Source: DATKPC01 sp035524275 | GTDB lineage: Bacteria; Pseudomonadota; Gammaproteobacteria; Burkholderiales; Burkholderiaceae_F | NCBI GenBank assembly: GCA_035524275.1 | Contig: DATKPC010000037.1 | Location: 6,128 to 70,127, forward strand | Length of the DNA stretch: 64,000 bases | Reading direction: 5' to 3' | Position numbers and translations under genes: made by a program | In this document: in pieces, positions 27,978 through 37,162 of the stretch | Layout: the number at the start of each line of letters is the position of its first letter | Numbering within the stretch: the stretch's first letter is position 1 | The notes under the pieces: model-generated | Database searches by the model: none | What the model was told of the DNA's origin: nothing | Seen by the model: only the letters and a program-made list of their open reading frames with translations

Positions 27978-29456
27978 TCAGCGGCCCGTCGCCGTGGCGC
28001 GCTCGCGCAGGCGCGAACGGACACGCGACGCGAGGGCCGCGATCTCGCCGGCGACGAGCCCGCAGTCGCTGCCGTGCTCGTCGGCCGCTGCGCCGTGCAG
28101 CCAGACGCCGAGCGCGACGGCGGCCGGCACGTCGGGTGCGCGCGCTGCAAGCGCCGCGATCATCCCGGCGAGCACGTCTCCGGATCCCGGCGTCGCAAGC
28201 GCCGGCGAGCCGCTCGCGTTGATCCCGGCGCGGCCGTCGGGCGCGGCGACGACGGTGCCGGCCCCTTTCAGGACCGCGATGGCCCGCAACGTCGATGCGA
28301 GCTCGCAGGCCGCAGCGACGCGATCCGCCAGCACCGCGGCGATGTCGCGCTGAAGCAGTCGCGCGGCTTCGAGCGGGTGCGGCGTCACGACGCGCGTCGC
28401 CGGGTGCGCCGCGAATCGACGGCGCAATTCGCCGTCGCCGGCCAGCAGGTTCAGGGCATCGGCATCGGCGACGAGGACGCGCACCGGAAGTGACAGTGCC
28501 TGCTCCAGCGCGGCGCCGGCCTCGATGCCCGTGCCGAGCCCGCAACCAACGACGAGCGAATCGGCGCGACTCGAGGCGGCCAGCGGGCGGAACATCAGCT
28601 CCGGCTGGAGCGGATCGATGCGCAGGTCGGGCGCGCCGATGCAGTCGACGAACACGCGGCCGGCGCCGAGGCGCAGCGCGGCCCGGGCGGCCAGCAGCGG
28701 CGCGCCGACCATCCCGATGCCGCCGCCGACGATCCAGGCGTCGCCGAACGTTCCCTTGTGGGAATTGCGCGGCCGCGCGACGTCGACCGCGGCGGCATCG
28801 ACCTCGTCGAAGAGGTGCAAGGTCGAGGGCTGCGGATCGACGCCCAGCGTGTCGACCTCGACGTACCCGCTGGCATCGCAGCCGTCGAACGTGTGGAGGC
28901 CGGGCTTGTCGGCGAGGAACGTGATCGTGCATCGGGCGTTCACGCCGCGGCAGCCGCCGACCCAGGCGCCGGTGTCCGCGTCGATGCCGCTCGGCACGTC
29001 GACGGCCACGACGGGCGCCGCGAGCGCTCCGGCCCAGCCGGCAGCGTGGAGGTAGGGGCCGGCGAGCTGCCGCGCGAGGCCGATGCCGAACATCGCATCG
29101 ACGACGACGGCGATTCGCTGGGATGACGACGGCAGCGTCGTGATCACCGCGCCGCCGCCATCGACATAGCGGAGCCGGGCGGCGCGTGCGTCGTCGGACG
29201 CCGGGGCCTGCGGTGCCCAGCAGATCGCGTCGCCGCCGGCTGCGCGCAATTCGGCAGCGCACGCGTAGCCGTCCCCGCCGTTGTTGCCCGGCCCGCACAG
29301 GACCACCACCTGGCCCGCGCGCGACGCGGCGATTCGCGCGACGACGCGCGCAGCGGCGCGGCCGGCGCGCTGCATTAGTTCGCCCACCGGCAAGTCCTGT
29401 TGCGCGGCCTGTTCGATGCGTCTCAGATCGGCGACGCGCAGCAGGGGTCGACCCAT
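27978..29456 (-). CDS. nnr: Bifunctional NAD(P)HX epimerase/dehydratase
   Basis: It repairs hydrated NADH and NADPH. The 492-residue protein is a fusion: an N-terminal YjeF epimerase domain (about 1-215, with CGPGNNGGDGY and AVDVPSGIDADTG) and a C-terminal ADP-dependent dehydratase domain (about 225-490, with NSHKGTFGDAWIVGG, TPHPLEAARLL and the catalytic-Asp motif ATPGSGDVLAG). The start MGRPLLRVADLRRIEQAA is normal; upstream frame to 29678 is not coding. It is convergent with ybbA. Confidence 0.94.
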   Translation of the reverse strand: MGRPLLRVADLRRIEQAAQQDLPVGELMQRAGRAAARVVARIAASRAGQVVVLCGPGNNGGDGYACAAELRAAGGDAICWAPQAPASDDARAARLRYVDGGGAVITTLPSSSQRIAVVVDAMFGIGLARQLAGPYLHAAGWAGALAAPVVAVDVPSGIDADTGAWVGGCRGVNARCTITFLADKPGLHTFDGCDASGYVEVDTLGVDPQPSTLHLFDEVDAAAVDVARPRNSHKGTFGDAWIVGGGIGMVGAPLLAARAALRLGAGRVFVDCIGAPDLRIDPLQPELMFRPLAASSRADSLVVGCGLGTGIEAGAALEQALSLPVRVLVADADALNLLAGDGELRRRFAAHPATRVVTPHPLEAARLLQRDIAAVLADRVAAACELASTLRAIAVLKGAGTVVAAPDGRAGINASGSPALATPGSGDVLAGMIAALAARAPDVPAAVALGVWLHGAAADEHGSDCGLVAGEIAALASRVRSRLRERATATGR

Positions 29457-29634
29457 GGACGTGCTCCGCGGCGCGCGACGAGTTCCTGCGCCGGACGCCG
29501 CAGTGTAGCGACAGGCGGGATCCACGGGCCGCCCGGAGGCGCCGCGGTCCAAATTCGGTCTGATCGATGGGCCAAATCCGAGGATCGGACTGGGTTTTCG
29601 ACGGATATTGTCTCCTGGTGCGGGAGCCCATGGG

Positions 29635-30861
29635 ATGAATGCGCCGGATTCGATCGTGTTGAGCAGCAGCAGCGCCACCGGGGCGCTCGGCTCGTTTGCG
29701 ATTTGCTATGCGCCGCTGATCGACCAGAAGCGCAAGGCGGTCGGCACTCGCCTCACGGTCGTTGCCACCCGGCCCGGCGATCGCCTGTCGATCGGCGTCG
29801 AGCTCGACGCGCTCAATGCCGTCTGGCCCGAAGGCTCGATGCCGATGCTGGTTGCGCCGCTCGACGCGGAGTTCGACCAGTCGGCACTGACCTGGGAGGC
29901 GCGACAGAACGCCATCCTCGAGATTCCGACGTCGACGCTGTGCGATCCCGTGGTCCAGACGACGGCCCAGAAGCTGTTTCGCGACGGCAAGCGCCTCGCA
30001 TTGCGCGGCCGGCCGGCGGTGCCGCTTCCGCCCGCGCTGCTCGCCTGCTTCGAATACGCGCTGATCCACGTTTCGGAGGACCGTCGCCGCGGCGCGGCGC
30101 CTCCCGGCGTGACGCGTCGCATTCCGTTCATCGTGACCGGCGTGCAGTCGGTCGCGGACATCGACTTCGCCTTCGAGCGCGGCGCCGCCGCGAGCGTCGG
30201 CTGGCCCCTGGACGACCCTTCGCAGAAACTGGCGCGGCCGCTTCAGCCGGGGCAGGGTGTCGTGCTGGAACTGCTGCGCCTGGTGCGCGACGACGCCGAG
30301 ATCTCGCGGATCGACGCGACGCTGAAGCGCGATCCGGCGCTCGCCTTCAAGCTGCTGCGGCTCGTCAATTCGGCCGCGTTCGGGCTGCCGGTCCAGATCA
30401 CGTCGTTCCAGCACGCCGTGATGATGCTCGGCTACAAGAAGCTGATGCGCTGGCTGTCGTTGCTGCTGGCGACCGCGTCGAAGGACACCAACACGTTCCC
30501 GCTGATGCACGCCTCGATCCGCCGCGGGCTGTTCCTGGAATTCATCGGCGCCGAGGAATATGACGACGCCGCGCGCGACGAGCTCTTCATCACCGGCGCG
30601 TTCTCGCTGCTCGACCGGATCACCGGGGCGTCGTTCGACCAGCTCTTCGAGCTCATCTCGCTGTCGGATTCCGTGATCGATGCCATCGTGCGCCGCGAGG
30701 GACCCTACGCCGGCTACCTGGCGCTGATCGAGGCGATCGAGCGCAGCGATCCGATCGGGATCCGCAACCAGAGCGAGCAGCTCGGGCTGCCGGTCTCGCG
30801 CTGCAACCTGGCGCTGCTCCGCGCGCTGTCGGCGGCCGATACGCTCGATTCCGAGGCCTGA
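29635..30861 (+). CDS. HDOD-domain signalling protein with a degenerate EAL-like N-terminus
   Basis: A cytoplasmic protein of 408 residues with the two-part layout of YuxH-type proteins. The first 200 residues resemble an EAL phosphodiesterase fold in length and pattern (AICYAPLIDQKRK at the start, NAILEIP, then FERGAAASVGWPL), but the EAL catalytic motif and other metal ligands are absent. Residues about 205-400 form an HDOD domain (ISRIDATLKRDPALAFKLLRLVNSA cut at the core, AVMMLGYKKLMRWLSL). It probably works as a protein-protein switch, not as an enzyme. GGGAG at 29622-29626 fixes ATG 29635; an earlier TTG at 29608 is less likely. Confidence 0.82.
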   Translation: MNAPDSIVLSSSSATGALGSFAICYAPLIDQKRKAVGTRLTVVATRPGDRLSIGVELDALNAVWPEGSMPMLVAPLDAEFDQSALTWEARQNAILEIPTSTLCDPVVQTTAQKLFRDGKRLALRGRPAVPLPPALLACFEYALIHVSEDRRRGAAPPGVTRRIPFIVTGVQSVADIDFAFERGAAASVGWPLDDPSQKLARPLQPGQGVVLELLRLVRDDAEISRIDATLKRDPALAFKLLRLVNSAAFGLPVQITSFQHAVMMLGYKKLMRWLSLLLATASKDTNTFPLMHASIRRGLFLEFIGAEEYDDAARDELFITGAFSLLDRITGASFDQLFELISLSDSVIDAIVRREGPYAGYLALIEAIERSDPIGIRNQSEQLGLPVSRCNLALLRALSAADTLDSEA

Positions 30862-30881
30862 GGCGCGCGGTCACGGGGCGC

Positions 30882-30926
30882 GCCGTCATTCGGTACGCCG
30901 TCATTCGGTACGCCGTCATTCGGTAA
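30882..30926. repeat. Three perfect tandem copies of a 15-bp unit upstream of purL
   Basis: CGCCGTCATTCGGTA occurs three times in a row at 30882, 30897 and 30912 with no mismatch. The array fills much of the 123-bp gap between the HDOD gene and the purL ATG, so it sits where a promoter or leader for purL would be. Confidence 0.95.
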
Positions 30927-30984
30927 ACTGCGCGCTGTTCCACCCCTTTGCGCCGTGTCGTCCTCGGCCCGGCCCAGCGCCCGC

Positions 30985-33900
30985 ATGACCGCCGAATCGT
31001 CCTATTACGTCCTCGACGGGCCGAGTGCGCTGTCGGAGTTCCGTGCGGCTCGCCTTCGCGACCAGCTGCAGTCGATCGATCCGCGCATCGTCCGGCTCGG
31101 CGCGCGCCACCTGCATGTCGTGCGCGCGAGCGCGCCGCTCGAAGCCGCCGAGCGGGCGCGGCTTGCCGGCCTGCTCGACTACGGATTCCCGCCTGCCGAG
31201 ACGTTGCCGGACGACGCCCGCTTCCTTGTCGTGCCGCGGATCGGCACGATATCGCCGTGGGCCAGCAAGGCGACCGAGATCGCGCGCAACTGCGGCTTCT
31301 CGAGCGTCGATCGCATCGAGCGCGGGACGTTGTTCGCGATCGGAATGAAGCCGGGTTGGCGCGCATCGGCGCGGCACCTCGACGACGCGGCCCGACAGCG
31401 CATCATCGCCTTGCTGCACGATCGGATGACCGAGAGCGTCGTCGAATCCGACATCGCGCCGGCGCGGCTGTTCGAGGAACCGCCGTCGCGCCCGCTGCAG
31501 ACGGTGCCGCTTCGCGCCGAGGGACGCCAGGCGCTCGTCGACGCCAACCGCGCGTGGGGCCTTGCGCTGTCGGACGACGAACTCGACTACCTGCGCGATG
31601 CGTTCGCGGCCGCAGGCCGCGACCCGACGGACGTCGAGCTGATGATGTTCGCGCAGGCCAATTCGGAGCATTGCCGGCACAAGATCTTCAACGCGCGGTT
31701 CCGCATCGATGGGAAGGACCAGGACGACACGCTGTTCGACCTGGTGCGGGCGACGCACCGGGCGGCGCCGGACGGGACGATCGTCGCGTATTCCGACAAC
31801 GCCGCAGTCCTGAGCGGCGGTGCGGGCCGCGTCTTCGAGCCGGCGAGCGACCATCCGGACGGCGCGATCGGCATCGACTACGCGGCGCGCGAAGCGCTCC
31901 TGCACATCGTCTTCAAGGTCGAGACGCACAACCATCCGACGGCGATCGCCCCGTTCCCGGGCGCGGCGACGGGTGCCGGCGGCGAAATCCGCGACGAAGG
32001 GGCGACGGGTCGTGGAGCGCGCCCGAAGGCCGGCCTGTGCGGCTTCGCGGTCTCGCACCTGCGCCTGCCCGATGCCCCGCGCCGCTGGGAGCGCGACGTC
32101 GATGTCGTCGCGCCGTCGTCGGCGGGCGACGCGGCGGCCGACTACGGCCGGCCCGAGCGGATCGCCGGCCCGCTGCAGATCATGCTCGAGGGCCCGATCG
32201 GCGCGGCGGCCTTCCACAACGAATTCGGACGCCCCAACCTGGCCGGATTCTTCCGTGCCTACGAACAGAACGTCGGCGGCCGACGCCTGGGTTTCCACAA
32301 GCCGATCATGCTCGCCGGCGGCATCGGGTCGATCGACGCCCGCCAGGTCGAAAAATGCCCGCTGCCGGCCGGGACGCTCCTGGTGCAGCTCGGCGGACCG
32401 GGCATGCGCATCGGCCTCGGCGGCGGCGCCGCGTCGAGCCTCGGTTCCGGCGCGAACACGGCGGAGCTCGACTTCGATTCGGTGCAGCGGGGCAACGCGC
32501 AGATGCAGCGACGGGCGCAGGAAGTCATCTCGCGTTGCGCGTCGCTCGGAGCCGGCAATCCGATCCTGTCGATCCACGATGTCGGCGCCGGCGGCCTGTC
32601 GAACGCGGTCCCGGAGATCGTCCACGGCGCGGCGCAGGGGGCGCGGCTGGACCTGCGGCGTGTCCCGGTCGAGGAGCACGGGATGAGCCCGCTGGAGACC
32701 TGGTGCAACGAGTCGCAGGAGCGGTATGTCCTCGCGGTATCGGCGGAGCGCCTGCCGGCGTTCGAGTGGCTCTGCGGACGCGAGCGTTGTCCCTACGCGG
32801 TCATCGGCACCGTCGTGGATGACGGCCGCCTCGTCGTCGCCCGCGACGAGGGCGGCGCGGCCGTCGACATGTCGCTTGACGTGCTGCTCGGCAAGCCGCC
32901 GCGGATGTTGCGCGACGTGGCGCGGTTGGCGCGACCGGCAGCGGCAATCCGCCTCGACGGGATCGATCTGGCGGACGTGGCCCTCGATGTGCTGCGCCAT
33001 CCGAGCGTCGGGTCGAAGGCCTTCCTGATCACGATCGGCGATCGCACGGTCGGGGGCCTGTGCAGCCGCGACCCGATGGTCGGACCCTGGCAGGTGCCCG
33101 TCGCCGATTGCGCGGTGACGCTGCGCGATTTTGACGGTTACGCCGGCGAAGCGCTGGCCCTCGGGGAGCGATCTCCCGTCGCGGTGCTCTCGCCGGCGGC
33201 GGCTTCACGTGTCGCGATCGCCGAGGCGATGCTGAACCTCGCTGCCGCGGACATCGATCCGGCGCGGGTCAAGCTGTCGGCGAACTGGATGGCCGCCTGC
33301 GGCCTTCCGGGCGAGGATGCCGCGCTCTACGACGCGGTGGCGGCGGCCAGTGCGCTGTGCCGCGCGATCGGAGTCTCGATTCCGGTCGGCAAGGATTCGC
33401 TGTCGATGCGCACCGAGTGGCGCGAGCCCGATGGCGAGCGTCGCGTCGCGGCACCGGTGGCGCTGTGCGTCTCGGCGGCAGCCGCCGTCGCCGACGTCCG
33501 GCTGAGCCTGACGCCGCAGCTGCAGGCGCTCGACGAGGACACGGATCTCATCCTCGTCGACCTGTCGGCCGGGCGTCAGAGGCTGGGCGGGTCGATCCTG
33601 GCGCAGGTCGCGAGCCAGCTCGGCGACGAACCTCCCGACCTCGACGAGCCCGCAGCCCTGGTGCAACTCGTGCGCGCCGTGCGCGAGCTGGCCGCCGGCG
33701 GCGACGTTCTCGCCTACCACGACCGTTCCGACGGCGGCCTGTTCGCGTGCGCCGCGGAGATGGCTTTCGCCGGGCATTGCGGGGTCGTCCTCAACGTCGA
33801 CGTCCTCGCCTTCGATACGCTGGCGGCAGACTGGGGCGACTACAAGATCCGGCCGGAGCAGGTTTCGATTCGCCGCAACGACCTGACGCTGCGCGCGCTG

Positions 33901-35016
33901 TTCAACGAGGAACCGGGCTGCCTGCTGCAGGTTCGGCGCGCGCGGCGCGCCAGCGTCATGGACCGTTTGCGGGCGGCGGGCCTGGGTGCCTGCAGCCACG
34001 TCGTCGGTCGCCCCGACAAGCGAGACGTCGTCGAGGTCTGGCGCGACGCCCGGCCGGTCTTCAGCCGGGCGCGCGCCGAGCTGCAGCGCGCGTGGTCGGA
34101 GGTGTCGTGGCGCATCGCGAGGCGGCGCGACAACCCGGCATGCGCCGACGCGGAGTACGAGGGCATCGGCGATGCGGCACGCGGCGGATTGTCGATGCAC
34201 CTCACGTTCGACGCGGCGCAGGATGTCGCGGCTCCCCACATCGCCCGCGGTGCGCGACCGCGCCTCGCCGTGCTGCGCGAGCAGGGCGTCAACAGCCAGG
34301 TGGAGACGGCGGCGGCGTTCGCGCGCGCCGGCTTCGACGCGGTCGATGTCCACATGACCGATCTCATCAGCGGCCGCGTTTCGCTGGACGCTTTCGCGGG
34401 TCTCGTTGCGTGCGGCGGCTTCTCGTACGGCGACGTCCTCGGCGGCGGCGGCGGCTGGGCCCGGACGATCCTCTACAACGCGCGCCTCGCCGCGCAGTTC
34501 GCGCAGTTCTTCGGCCGCTCGGAGACGTTCGCGCTCGGCATCTGCAACGGCTGCCAGATGATGAGCCAGCTGAAGTCGATCATTCCCGGCGCTGCCGACT
34601 GGCCGCGCTTCGAGCGCAATGCCTCGGAGCAGTTCGAGGCGCGCCTGGCCACCGTCGAGGTGGCCGAATCGCCGTCGATCTTCCTCGCCGGGATGGCGGG
34701 AAGTCGCATGCCGATCGCCTGCGCGCACGGCGAGGGCCGGGCGGTGTTCGCGAGCCCGCAGGCCGAAGCGCGCGCGCGGGTCGCGCTGCGGTTCGTCGAC
34801 GACCGCGGCGCGCCGACCGAGCGCTATCCGGACAACCCGAACGGTTCGCCGTCCGGGATCACCGGGCTCACGACCGACGATGGTCGCTTCACGATACTGA
34901 TGCCGCATCCGGAGCGGGTCCGCCGGACGGTGCAGATGTCGTGGCAGCCTGCGGGGCTCGCGGAGGATTCGCCCTGGATGCGTCTGTTCCGCAACGCCAG
35001 GGCGTGGATCGGCTGA
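30985..35016 (+). CDS. purL: Phosphoribosylformylglycinamidine synthase (large, single-chain form)
   Basis: PurL makes FGAM from FGAR, glutamine and ATP in purine synthesis. The product of about 1343 residues is the long proteobacterial type (E. coli 1295). Seen in order are the N-terminal PurS-like region, the two synthetase halves (ANSEHCRHKIFNARF, VETHNHPTAIAPFPGAATG, LSIHDVGAGGLSNA, YHDRSDGGL), and the C-terminal glutaminase with nucleophile Cys1187 in GICNGCQMMSQL and MPHPER carrying the catalytic His. ATG 30985 is preferred; GTG 30955 would add ten residues, and neither has a strong ribosome-binding site. It is convergent with ppiC. Confidence 0.96.
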   Translation: MTAESSYYVLDGPSALSEFRAARLRDQLQSIDPRIVRLGARHLHVVRASAPLEAAERARLAGLLDYGFPPAETLPDDARFLVVPRIGTISPWASKATEIARNCGFSSVDRIERGTLFAIGMKPGWRASARHLDDAARQRIIALLHDRMTESVVESDIAPARLFEEPPSRPLQTVPLRAEGRQALVDANRAWGLALSDDELDYLRDAFAAAGRDPTDVELMMFAQANSEHCRHKIFNARFRIDGKDQDDTLFDLVRATHRAAPDGTIVAYSDNAAVLSGGAGRVFEPASDHPDGAIGIDYAAREALLHIVFKVETHNHPTAIAPFPGAATGAGGEIRDEGATGRGARPKAGLCGFAVSHLRLPDAPRRWERDVDVVAPSSAGDAAADYGRPERIAGPLQIMLEGPIGAAAFHNEFGRPNLAGFFRAYEQNVGGRRLGFHKPIMLAGGIGSIDARQVEKCPLPAGTLLVQLGGPGMRIGLGGGAASSLGSGANTAELDFDSVQRGNAQMQRRAQEVISRCASLGAGNPILSIHDVGAGGLSNAVPEIVHGAAQGARLDLRRVPVEEHGMSPLETWCNESQERYVLAVSAERLPAFEWLCGRERCPYAVIGTVVDDGRLVVARDEGGAAVDMSLDVLLGKPPRMLRDVARLARPAAAIRLDGIDLADVALDVLRHPSVGSKAFLITIGDRTVGGLCSRDPMVGPWQVPVADCAVTLRDFDGYAGEALALGERSPVAVLSPAAASRVAIAEAMLNLAAADIDPARVKLSANWMAACGLPGEDAALYDAVAAASALCRAIGVSIPVGKDSLSMRTEWREPDGERRVAAPVALCVSAAAAVADVRLSLTPQLQALDEDTDLILVDLSAGRQRLGGSILAQVASQLGDEPPDLDEPAALVQLVRAVRELAAGGDVLAYHDRSDGGLFACAAEMAFAGHCGVVLNVDVLAFDTLAADWGDYKIRPEQVSIRRNDLTLRALFNEEPGCLLQVRRARRASVMDRLRAAGLGACSHVVGRPDKRDVVEVWRDARPVFSRARAELQRAWSEVSWRIARRRDNPACADAEYEGIGDAARGGLSMHLTFDAAQDVAAPHIARGARPRLAVLREQGVNSQVETAAAFARAGFDAVDVHMTDLISGRVSLDAFAGLVACGGFSYGDVLGGGGGWARTILYNARLAAQFAQFFGRSETFALGICNGCQMMSQLKSIIPGAADWPRFERNASEQFEARLATVEVAESPSIFLAGMAGSRMPIACAHGEGRAVFASPQAEARARVALRFVDDRGAPTERYPDNPNGSPSGITGLTTDDGRFTILMPHPERVRRTVQMSWQPAGLAEDSPWMRLFRNARAWIG

Positions 35017-35017
35017 G

Positions 35018-35039
35018 CGTGCCGGCGGACGCCGGCGCG
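35018..35039. terminator. Stem-loop between convergent purL and ppiC
   Basis: CGTGCCGGC and GCCGGCGCG pair (one G-T) around a GGAC loop in the 34-bp gap between the two stop codons. It has no T-run, so it may be a weak two-way terminator or only an mRNA 3'-end structure. Confidence 0.35.
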
Positions 35040-35050
35040 CGGTCACGGAC

Positions 35051-35821
35051 CTACTGGACCTTGGCCTTCTTCTTCAGTCCTTCGACGAAGGCCTGGATGC
35101 GCTGCTGCTGAAGCGCCTCGGTGATCTGCTGCTTGACCTGCTCCAGCGGCGGCGCCTTCTGGTCGCGCACGTCGTCAAGGCGGATCACGTGCCACCCGAA
35201 TTGCGTCTGCACGGGCGCCTGCGTGAACTGGCCCTTTTCCAGCTTCACCATCGCTTCGGAGAACGGCTTGACGTAGGCACCCGGCGCCGCCCAGTCGAGG
35301 TCGCCGCCGTTCGCCGCGGAGCCGGCGTCCTTCGACTTCTTCGCGAGTTCCTCGAACTTCGCGCCCTTGTTGAGCTGGTCGATGATGTCCTTCGCCTCGG
35401 CCTCGCTGCCGACGAGGATGTGGCGCGCCTTGTATTCCTTGTCGCCGGCTGCCTGCTTCTGCTTGTCGTATTCGGCCTGGACCTGCGCGTCCGTGATCGG
35501 GTTCTTCTGCAGCTCGTCGCGCAACAGCCCCTGGATGACCGTGTTCTGCCGGTTGATGTCGATCTGGAACTTGACGTCCGGCCGCTCGGGGATGCCGCGC
35601 TTGGTCGCCTCCTGCATCAGGATCTCGCGCTCGACGAGCTGGTCGTGGATCCGCTTGCGCAGTTCCGGCGTGTCGGGCTGGCCGATCTGCTTGACGAAGG
35701 CGTCTTCGAGGGTCTTGGGGATCGGCTTGTTGTTGACGACGGCGGTGTTCTGCGCACTGGCGGTCTGGACCGCGCCTACGAACGAGACGGCGCAGGCCGC
35801 GGCTACGAGGATTCGACGCAT
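35051..35821 (-). CDS. Periplasmic parvulin-type peptidyl-prolyl isomerase
   Basis: A 256-residue exported foldase of the SurA/PrsA/PpiC group. A signal peptide (about 1-23, ending TASAQ) precedes a SurA-type N-terminal region (PIPKTLEDAFVKQIG onward) and a parvulin domain near residues 130-225 (YKARHILVGSEAEAKDII, GGDLDWAAPGAYVKPFSEA, QTQFGWHVIRLDD). The C-terminus is lysine-rich. It follows bolA by 7 bp and belongs to the yciB-bolA-ppiC operon, an order common in Betaproteobacteria. Confidence 0.92.
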   Translation of the reverse strand: MRRILVAAACAVSFVGAVQTASAQNTAVVNNKPIPKTLEDAFVKQIGQPDTPELRKRIHDQLVEREILMQEATKRGIPERPDVKFQIDINRQNTVIQGLLRDELQKNPITDAQVQAEYDKQKQAAGDKEYKARHILVGSEAEAKDIIDQLNKGAKFEELAKKSKDAGSAANGGDLDWAAPGAYVKPFSEAMVKLEKGQFTQAPVQTQFGWHVIRLDDVRDQKAPPLEQVKQQITEALQQQRIQAFVEGLKKKAKVQ

Positions 35822-35828
35822 GAGGGAG

Positions 35829-36170
35829 TCACTTTCCAACGAAAGGTGGTGCTGCGGCGCGAACTCCGGCGGGCGACGGCGCCTCGTCGGGGGCCAGCAG
35901 CGTGAGCGCGAGCGCATGAACGTCGCGCGGGATGAGATCGCTCAATAAATCATACACGAGGCGATGCCGCGCCACCCGCGCAAGGCCGCGGAATCGCGCC
36001 GAGACCAGCCGCACGCGGAAATGTCCGGCGCCGCCGGCGCTCGCATGGCCGGCGTGCAGGTGGCTGTCGTCGCCGATCTCCAATTCGATCGGATCGAGCC
36101 CCTGCAGCCGCTGCCGGATGGCTTCGGCGCGCGCGCCGCCCGCATCGCCTGTCGCGCCGCGGGAGGTCAT
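35829..36170 (-). CDS. bolA: BolA family protein
   Basis: A 113-residue member of the BolA/IbaG family, which pairs with monothiol glutaredoxins to handle Fe-S clusters and may bind DNA. It has the family core IELEIGDDSHLHAGHASAGG followed by HFRVRLVS and RHRLVYDLLSDLI, with the conserved His of the second motif. Its start overlaps the yciB stop (ATGA). The extended C-terminal tail (after about residue 92) is not conserved. Confidence 0.88.
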   Translation of the reverse strand: MTSRGATGDAGGARAEAIRQRLQGLDPIELEIGDDSHLHAGHASAGGAGHFRVRLVSARFRGLARVARHRLVYDLLSDLIPRDVHALALTLLAPDEAPSPAGVRAAAPPFVGK

Positions 36171-36793
36171 GAGTCCGGCGCCTGCTGCATGTGCCGCGCC
36201 ATCACCGCGGCCGTCGCAAGCGAGAACGCGAGCGTGAGGCCGAAGAGCCCGAACGTCTTGAAGTTGACCCAGCTTTCAGTCGGCAGCAGCCACGCGACGC
36301 CGATATTGAGCGCGCCGAGGATGACGAAGAATGCGCTCCAGGCGACGAGCAGGCGATCCCACAGCGGGGCCGGCAGCGTGATCTCGTCGCCGAGAATGAT
36401 GCCAAGGAGGTTGCGGCCGCGCAGCAGCTTGCCGCCGAGAAGGATGGCCGCGAACGACCAGTACAGCAGCGTCGGCTTCCACTTGATGAACCATTCGTTC
36501 TGCAGCCAGATCGTCAGGCTGCCGAAGACGACGACGAGCACGGCGCTCACCCAGACCATCGGCTTGATCGGGCTGCGGCGCACCGCGAGGATCGCGATCT
36601 GCGCGATCGTCGCGATGATCGCCACCAGCGTCGCGAAGACGACCGCGAGGAGGTCGCCGGGTGCCAGGCCCGTCGCATTCAGCGCGCCGACGATCCCGGT
36701 GACCCAGGCGAGCGTCGCGTCCGGGAACGCGCGTGCGAACTTGAATGCTCCGAAGAAGGCAATGACCGGAAACAGGTCGACCAGGATCTTCAT
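36167..36793 (-). CDS. yciB: Inner-membrane septation protein A family (YciB)
   Basis: A 208-residue polytopic membrane protein tied to cell-envelope and septum formation. MKILVDLFPVIAFFGAFKFA is the standard N-terminus, and family blocks IWLQNEWFIKWKPTLLYW and WVNFKTFGLFGLTLAFS are both present, with about five or six membrane helices. It is first gene of the yciB-bolA-ppiC operon. The frame extends upstream to 38956 opposite the acyl-CoA ligase gene; that is an artefact of high GC. Confidence 0.93.
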   Translation of the reverse strand: MKILVDLFPVIAFFGAFKFARAFPDATLAWVTGIVGALNATGLAPGDLLAVVFATLVAIIATIAQIAILAVRRSPIKPMVWVSAVLVVVFGSLTIWLQNEWFIKWKPTLLYWSFAAILLGGKLLRGRNLLGIILGDEITLPAPLWDRLLVAWSAFFVILGALNIGVAWLLPTESWVNFKTFGLFGLTLAFSLATAAVMARHMQQAPDS

Positions 36794-37162
36794 CGACCCG
36801 CCCTCGTGGCTGCTTCGGATACCTGCCGTTCGAACGGCCGCGTCGTCGAGTGGGTCTTGGTCGTCATGGACTTGAGTAGCGAGTGGGTCGAATGCCGTTG
36901 ACGGGGCGTTCCGGGTGGCGAAGCGACGGCCGCGCGACGCCAGCGGCGCCGCGCCAGCTGCCGGCGATGCCTTCATCGGTGGCACAATCCCCGCAATCCG
37001 GTCCGGGTATCGAAGCCGGGTATCCCGGGCCCGGCCGACGCCCGCGTCGGCGTCGGCACGTATCGAGGAGCGGCCGATTGTAGACGCCTGCCATCGGCGC
37101 CTGCCCCGAAGCGGCGGCAGCGGCGAGACGGGCCGGTATTCCACGGCGAGGAGAGGATCCAG
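36794..37162. other. Non-coding divergent region between yciB and the acyl-CoA ligase
   Basis: No gene or RNA was recognised in these 369 bp. The clear signal is a strong ribosome-binding site GAGGAGAGG (37148-37156) ahead of the ligase ATG. A short direct repeat, CCGGGTATC, occurs twice near 37008-37025. No convincing -35/-10 pair was found on either strand. Confidence 0.6.

Noticed and set aside
30882..30926. 15-bp array considered as a CRISPR or attachment site
   Set aside because: No spacers, no integrase, no tRNA end duplicated nearby.
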